Part shown: in pieces, positions 42,274 to 46,540 of the stretch
How the letters are laid out: the number at the start of each line of letters is the position of its first letter
How positions within the stretch are numbered: the stretch's first letter is position 1
Assembly: GCA_046081125.1 (NCBI GenBank)
Contig: JBJTVH010000107.1
Coordinates: forward strand, 1 to 46,540
Direction: 5' to 3'
Source: JBEIFW01 sp046081125
GTDB taxonomy: Bacteria > Actinomycetota > Acidimicrobiia > Acidimicrobiales > Ilumatobacteraceae
Length of the DNA stretch: 46,540 bases
Notes under the pieces: model-generated
Told to the model about the DNA's origin: nothing
Seen by the model: the letters and a program-made list of their open reading frames with translations, nothing else
Database searches by the model: none
Position numbers and translations under genes: made by a program

Positions 42274-43227
42274 GTGACCACCGCCCTTGGCTTCGACAAC
42301 CGCGTGACCCGCACGCTCGGGGTGCGGATCCCGATCGTGCAGGCGCCCATGGGCTGGGTGGCGGGGCCCGAACTCGTGGCCGCCGTGGCCGAGGCCGGGG
42401 CGATCGGGCTCGTCCCCGGATCGCTCGGACCGGCGGCCACCCGGGAGGCGATCCGCACGGTGCGGGACCGAACCGACGCGCCGTTCGGGGTCAACCTGCC
42501 GATCGCGTTCCTCTCGGACCCGACGGTGATCGACGTGGTCGTCTCCGAAGGGGTCCCGTTCGTCACCACCTCGGCCGGATCACCGGCCATGTTCACCGCT
42601 CGGCTGAAGGCGGACGGCCTCACCGTGTTCCACGTCGTGCCGAGCCTGACCGCAGCCCGCAAAGCCGTGGACGCCGGGGTCGACGGCCTCGTGGTGGAAG
42701 GCAGCGAGGGCGCCGGGTTCAAGAACCCTCGGGAGGTGTCCTCGATGGTGCTGCTCCCCGCGGTGGCCTCGCGGCTCGACGTCCCGATCATCGCTGCCGG
42801 GGGTATCGCCGACGGCGCATCGATGGCGGCGGCGTTCGCCCTCGGGGCCGAGGGAGTCCAGATGGGCACCCGGTTCGTGGCCTCGGCGGAGGCCGGGGTG
42901 CACCACAACATGAAGCAGGCCGTCGTCGATGCGGCCGAGACCGACACGATGCTGATCAACCAGCACAACGGCAAGCCCGTGCGGGTGTTGCGCACCCACA
43001 CGACGGCCCGGTTCGAACTCGCCAACGAGGGCAACCCGATGGCGCTGCTTGGCGACATCGCAAAGCTGTACGGCGAGGGGGACCTCGAGGCGTCACTGCC
43101 GCAACTCGGCCAGGTGGCCGGCCGAATCGAGGAGATCCTCCCGGCCGCCGAGATCATCGCCCGCACCGTGACCGAGTTCGCGGCCGTCGTCGGCGGGCTT
43201 GCGTCACGGTACGGGACGGGCGCATGA
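42274..43227 (+). CDS. NPD-family FMN flavoprotein (nitronate monooxygenase type)
   Basis: The 317-residue protein is a TIM-barrel flavoprotein of the nitronate monooxygenase/2-nitropropane dioxygenase family: VRIPIVQAPMGWVAGPELVA (about 17-36), DAPFGVNLPIAFLSD, VEGSEGAGFKN, PIIAAGGIADGASMAAAFAL and GAEGVQMGTRFVASAEAGVH. Actinobacterial members include a CoA-ester reductase in steroid ring breakdown (IpdC), so it may act in a CoA-linked pathway rather than on nitronates. GTG start after GAGGAGC. Confidence 0.9.
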   Translation: MTTALGFDNRVTRTLGVRIPIVQAPMGWVAGPELVAAVAEAGAIGLVPGSLGPAATREAIRTVRDRTDAPFGVNLPIAFLSDPTVIDVVVSEGVPFVTTSAGSPAMFTARLKADGLTVFHVVPSLTAARKAVDAGVDGLVVEGSEGAGFKNPREVSSMVLLPAVASRLDVPIIAAGGIADGASMAAAFALGAEGVQMGTRFVASAEAGVHHNMKQAVVDAAETDTMLINQHNGKPVRVLRTHTTARFELANEGNPMALLGDIAKLYGEGDLEASLPQLGQVAGRIEEILPAAEIIARTVTEFAAVVGGLASRYGTGA

Positions 43228-43276
43228 CCGAGCCTCGGACTCGTGACCGCCATACCATCATCCCCGTGAGGGGTTC

Positions 43277-43960
43277 GTGAGCGAGGTAACCGCAGCGAAG
43301 CGTCGGCGAGTCCGGCCGCCGAGCGATCGTGCCCTCGAACGCGAGCAGGAGATCTACGAGATGGCGGCGGAGATCTTCCACCGCAAGGGCTACGCGGCCA
43401 CCACCCTGCAGGACATCGCCGAGGCGGTCGGGCTGCTCAAGGGTTCGCTCTACTACTACATCGACACCAAGGAAGATCTCCTCTACCGGATCAGTCGCAC
43501 GATCCACGAAGGTGCTCGGGCCAACATCCATGCGGTGCGAGCGCTTCAGGGTTCCCCTGAAGACCGACTACGGACGCTGCTCGAGTTGCACGTGAAGGCG
43601 TTCGGCGAGCGGTTGTCGTGGATTCGTGTCTTCTACACCGAGTACGGAGCCCTCGGCCCGGAGCGGCGGCGGGAGATCATGGCGGACCGCTGCGAATACG
43701 AGCAGTTCATGCTCGAGCTCATCGCCGAGGGCCAGCGCAGCGGCGCGTTCTGTCCCGAACTCGACCGGGTCATCGCGACGAACGCGTTGCTGACCATGGT
43801 CAACTCGATCTACCTCTGGTTTCGACCGGGGCGGGACTACACCATCGAGTCGGTCGCGTCGACGTGTGCCGATCTCGCGATGGGCGGTTTGTACTGCGGC
43901 ATCGGGCATCGCCACCGCGCCGACGGTGGCCCCTCGCAGCGCCGCCGTCGGGCTAGGTGA
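43277..43960 (+). CDS. TetR-family transcriptional regulator
   Basis: The 227-residue protein has an N-terminal TetR helix-turn-helix (about 24-70, REQEIYEMAAEIFHRKGYAA, LQDIAEAVGLLKGSLYYYID, TKEDLLYRI) and a helical ligand domain resembling the FadR/KstR2-like group. The basic tail (RRRRAR) is low-complexity. It is the only regulator in the catabolic island, so it is the best candidate for the repeated operator-like sites. A TACCAT -10-like element (43253-43258) precedes a four-codon GTG mini-ORF that ends on the GTG start. Confidence 0.9.
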   Translation: MSEVTAAKRRRVRPPSDRALEREQEIYEMAAEIFHRKGYAATTLQDIAEAVGLLKGSLYYYIDTKEDLLYRISRTIHEGARANIHAVRALQGSPEDRLRTLLELHVKAFGERLSWIRVFYTEYGALGPERRREIMADRCEYEQFMLELIAEGQRSGAFCPELDRVIATNALLTMVNSIYLWFRPGRDYTIESVASTCADLAMGGLYCGIGHRHRADGGPSQRRRRAR

Positions 43961-45887
43961 GCCTCCACTACGCTTCAGGGTCCTGACCACGCCTGCCGCT
44001 TCTGCCGAACGTCGACCGTCCTGGGAGCCCGCCATCGTTGCGGCCGTCGCCGTGGTCGGAATCGTCGGTTCGTTCGCATGGATAGTCGCAGCGGCGATCG
44101 GCGCCGGACACGGTCTCGACATCTCCGATGAAGGGTTCTACCTGCTCAGCTATCGCTGGTGGCAGGAGGACCTCCGGAACTTCACCGGGGCACAGTTCGT
44201 CATCGGCCCGGTGTTCCAACTCCTTGGCTACGACGTGCACCTGTTGCGCTTGGCGCGCCTCGCTGCCTTCGTGATCGTGCATGTGCTGCTGGGCCTGTCG
44301 GTTGCCCGCTGGCTCGACGCCAGCCGCCCCCCCGGTCATGCGTCCGGGGGCCTTCGCCTGGCCCCGGTGGCCGTGGTGGCCATTGTCGTGGCGGGCGGTG
44401 GGTTCGTGTACACGTGGCTGCCAGCGAGCCCCGGTTACAACGACGTCGCCCTGATCGGGAGCATCCTGCTCACAGCGATCACGGTCGAACTCTGCGTCCG
44501 CTCCGCCGCAGGTCGCGCGATCCCGTGGTGGATCGGTGTCGGTGCCGGTGCGGTGGCCGCAGTGATGGCGCTGTCGAAGTGGTCGTCGGCCGCCGTGTGC
44601 GTTGCCACCGTCGCCGTTGCCGGACTCGTCGTGGTGCGTCCGTGGAAGACCGTCGCCCGACTCGGCGGGTACTCGATCATCGGGGCGTTGGGACTGCTCC
44701 TGTTGGTCCACCTGACCCTGGTCGATCTGACCGAGGTCCTGCCGTTGCTCGTCGACACGAACCGAGCGGTGGGGCAGCGATCCAACTCGGTGATGGACTT
44801 GTTGTCGCTGTACGTCCGGAACTCCCGGGCGAACCTGCGCCTGGGAGTCGAGACCTACCCACTGCTGGTCGTCACCCCCGTTGCACTGGCGGTACTCCCC
44901 GGCCGACGGGGCCGGGGCCGGCTCGCCCTGACCGCCGTGGCCGTTGTCGTAACGGTCGTGAGCCTCGTGGTGACTGCAGTGGTCGCCGTCCGGCGGGGGG
45001 CCCTTGTCGGTGGGACCGTCAACCTGAACGACTCCGTGCCCTTGCTCACGACCCTGCTGGCGCTCTACCCGATCGTGCTCGTCGCGTGGGCGGTGCGGTG
45101 GGCGGTCCCGAGGCTGGCGGCGCGTCCGTCCACGTCGGCGTCTGGGAGCGGGCCGGTCGATCGTTCCGTTGCAGCCCGTACCGGGGTTGTCGTCGTAGCC
45201 GTACTGTTGGCCATGCCGTTCTGTCAGGCGGCGGGCACGGGCAACCCGATCCTGCTCGTGACCCTGCACGGGGGCGGATGCTGGATCGCCGCCGGCGTGG
45301 TCCTGGCCTCGGTCCGTCGAAGGCTGGACCTGCGCAGGTCCGACCGGCTCGCGCCGGTGTGCCTGGCGGTGGCTGTTGCCATGGCCGTGCTCGGCGTGTC
45401 GTTCGGTGTCACCGGCTCGCTGCTGTATCCGTACCGTGCCGGCGGTTCGGTCGGTGACCTGAACCGTCAGCCACGGGAGGCCGCGGCCGTGTCATCGGTG
45501 CGCCTCACCCCACGGGACGCGGGGGAGCTCGACCGCCTTCACCGGGAGCTCAAGCCGTGGATCCGGCCGGCAGGCCGACGCATCCTGGCGTTCAACGAGG
45601 CGGCCGGCCTGGTCTTCGCCCTCGACGGTCGCAGCGTCGGTGAGTCGTGGTACTCCGGCTCCGATGAGGTCCGCACGGGTCAAGGGATTCGTGACGCCTG
45701 TCCCGATGGCGTGCCGCCGTGGGGTGATCGCCTGCCTCTGGTGTTGCTCCGGGCGCCGGTCGAGGTGTCGAGTCTGAGCGAGGGGTTGTTGTCTGCGATG
45801 AACCATTGCGGGATGCGCTTCCCTGACGGCTACGTCGAGATCGGTCGCTCGTCCGAGTTCGGGCTCGTGGTGCTCGGCCCACGCTGA
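43926..45887 (+). CDS. Large multi-pass membrane protein, GT-C glycosyltransferase-like
   Basis: About 653 residues from GTG 43926 (ATG 43866 and later codons are alternatives; no clear ribosome site is visible). Roughly eleven hydrophobic segments span the first two thirds, followed by an outside domain of about 130 residues. The loop after the first helix carries DISDEGFYLLSYRWWQED, an Asp-Glu loop typical of GT-C-fold transferases (catalytic DE/DD in the first outside loop). I recognise no exact family. It overlaps the tetR 3' end. Confidence 0.75.
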   Translation: MAPRSAAVGLGEPPLRFRVLTTPAASAERRPSWEPAIVAAVAVVGIVGSFAWIVAAAIGAGHGLDISDEGFYLLSYRWWQEDLRNFTGAQFVIGPVFQLLGYDVHLLRLARLAAFVIVHVLLGLSVARWLDASRPPGHASGGLRLAPVAVVAIVVAGGGFVYTWLPASPGYNDVALIGSILLTAITVELCVRSAAGRAIPWWIGVGAGAVAAVMALSKWSSAAVCVATVAVAGLVVVRPWKTVARLGGYSIIGALGLLLLVHLTLVDLTEVLPLLVDTNRAVGQRSNSVMDLLSLYVRNSRANLRLGVETYPLLVVTPVALAVLPGRRGRGRLALTAVAVVVTVVSLVVTAVVAVRRGALVGGTVNLNDSVPLLTTLLALYPIVLVAWAVRWAVPRLAARPSTSASGSGPVDRSVAARTGVVVVAVLLAMPFCQAAGTGNPILLVTLHGGGCWIAAGVVLASVRRRLDLRRSDRLAPVCLAVAVAMAVLGVSFGVTGSLLYPYRAGGSVGDLNRQPREAAAVSSVRLTPRDAGELDRLHRELKPWIRPAGRRILAFNEAAGLVFALDGRSVGESWYSGSDEVRTGQGIRDACPDGVPPWGDRLPLVLLRAPVEVSSLSEGLLSAMNHCGMRFPDGYVEIGRSSEFGLVVLGPR

Positions 45888-45956
45888 CGCTTCGGGTTGC
45901 GGAACCAAAGCAGCGCGTGGTGCCCGGCCCGCTCCCAAGATCCGGCCTGGTTGAAC

Positions 45957-45976
45957 TGTCTACCGGTCGTTTGGTA
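45957..45976 (+). promoter_or_regulatory. Operator-like site B upstream of acyl-CoA dehydrogenase
   Basis: TGTCTACCGGTCGTTTGGTA agrees with site A at 17 of 20 positions. It overlaps a perfect inverted repeat CGTTT-GGT-AAACG (45968-45980). TTGAAC (45951 region) and GTAAAC (45974 region), 17 bases apart, could be the -35 and -10 boxes, putting the site in the promoter spacer, the usual place for repression. It is 50 bases before the GTG of the next gene. Confidence 0.6.
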
Positions 45977-46025
45977 AACGAACGAGCGGGTCCCGCTGGG
46001 GCGGGCCGTAGGAGGGGATGCCGTC

Positions 46026-46540
46026 GTGTCGAACGAAGCTGCCACGCTGACCGAGGACGAGCGCGAGGCGTTCATCACCGAGGCCCGGGCGTGGCTCGAT
46101 GCCAACGCCGAGCGCCGCCTGCGCCGGGACACCTTCGTGTGGGGCCAGGGCTCGGGTGAGCTCAACTTGATGGGAGGCCGCGACCACGACGACGAGGACG
46201 CCAAGCTCGCTGCGGCGCGCGTGTGGCGAGCGAAGGTGTTCGACGCCGGCTTCGGATGGATGGGTGGCCCGGTCGCCTACGGCGGTGGCGGCCGCAATCA
46301 CGAACTCGACCTGATCTACCGCGAGCTCGAAGCCGAATACGAGGTTCCCGATCAGGGCGCGTGGAACGTGGCCTGGGAGATGGTCGGCCCGGCGATCCTC
46401 GTGCACGGCAGCGAGGATCTGAAGCAGCGCTACCTGAAGCCGATCTATCGCGGCGAACTGCTGTGCTCGCAGCTGCTGTCCGAGCCCGAGGCCGGGTCCG
46501 ACCTCGCAGGGCTGAAGACCCGGGCGGTGCGTGACGGCGA
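46026..46540 (+). CDS. Acyl-CoA dehydrogenase, N-terminal part (continues beyond window)
   Basis: About 171 residues of an acyl-CoA dehydrogenase are visible. The N-terminal helical domain runs from EDEREAFITEARAWLDANAE through FDAGFGWMGGPVAYGGGG to the middle-domain FAD/substrate signature LCSQLLSEPEAGSDLAGLKT. The frame stays open to the window end. GTG 46026 follows GGAGGGG by 8 bases; ATG 46018 is out of frame. Its upstream operator ties it to the HpaB-type gene cluster, suggesting a step in the same CoA-ester pathway. Confidence 0.92.
   Translation, partial: MSNEAATLTEDEREAFITEARAWLDANAERRLRRDTFVWGQGSGELNLMGGRDHDDEDAKLAAARVWRAKVFDAGFGWMGGPVAYGGGGRNHELDLIYRELEAEYEVPDQGAWNVAWEMVGPAILVHGSEDLKQRYLKPIYRGELLCSQLLSEPEAGSDLAGLKTRAVRDG

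Noticed and set aside
42274..43227. Specific call as IpdC (steroid ring degradation)
   Set aside because: The MGWVAG start is shared, but other NPD-family enzymes share it too and no other steroid-ring genes are visible.
43266..43280. Four-codon GTG ORF before tetR as a regulatory leader peptide
   Set aside because: Too short to judge; GTG and TGA are frequent by chance in this composition, so it is only mentioned with the gene.
1..46540. CRISPR arrays, insertion sequences, prophage genes, tRNA or rRNA genes
   Set aside because: No regularly spaced repeats, transposase or integrase motifs, or tRNA-like cloverleaf sequences were noticed while reading both strands.

Overview
This high-GC window (many GTG and two TTG starts, tightly overlapping genes) most likely comes from a motile actinobacterium, perhaps of the class Acidimicrobiia. 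The lineage is inferred from gene content and style; there is no rRNA here to prove it. The flagellar set has an FlbD-type protein, a MotB with a charged N-terminus and no outer-membrane ring genes (flgH, flgI), as expected for a cell without an outer membrane. No rRNA, tRNA, CRISPR array, insertion sequence or prophage gene was recognised, and no gene-free stretch exceeds 300 bases.

Region 1 (2-23716, perhaps to 23996) is a near-complete flagellar block, all on the plus strand: end of flagellin, fliD, fliS, a FliT-position ORF, flgB-flgC-fliE-fliF-fliG-fliH-fliI-fliJ, an NlpC/P60-lytic transglycosylase fusion, fliK-flgD-flgE, flbD-motA-motB-fliL, fliM-fliN-fliO-fliP-fliQ-fliR-flhB, flhA and a FlhF-like gene whose GTPase motifs are degenerate. 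It encodes rod, MS ring, export apparatus, C ring, hook, cap and stator. The four largest breaks in the block after fliS (before flgB, flbD, fliM and flhA) each hold a copy of CTCAAG-N14/15-GCCGAY, a sigma-28 (FliA)-like promoter. This splits the block into four predicted transcription units. The fliM copy lies so close to the start codon that the message should be leaderless.

Region 2 (23730-32635) is housekeeping and accessory material: a small membrane protein coupled to an ABC-2 exporter pair, a TauD-type dioxygenase, a minus-strand trio (lipoprotein peptidase, ThrH-type phosphatase, DUF427 protein), an ABC exporter with fused domains, a DUF2237 protein and RmuC.

Region 3 (32632-46540) looks like a CoA-linked catabolic island. 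A tandem CaiB/BaiF CoA-transferase and an HpaB/AbfD-fold protein lie on the minus strand. They diverge from a complete five-gene Opp-type peptide/small-molecule importer, an NPD-type flavoprotein, a TetR regulator, a large membrane protein and the start of an acyl-CoA dehydrogenase. Near-identical 20-bp operator-like sequences (17 of 20 bases the same) lie in the divergent intergenic region and upstream of the acyl-CoA dehydrogenase. This suggests one TetR-type regulon importing and activating an unidentified substrate.
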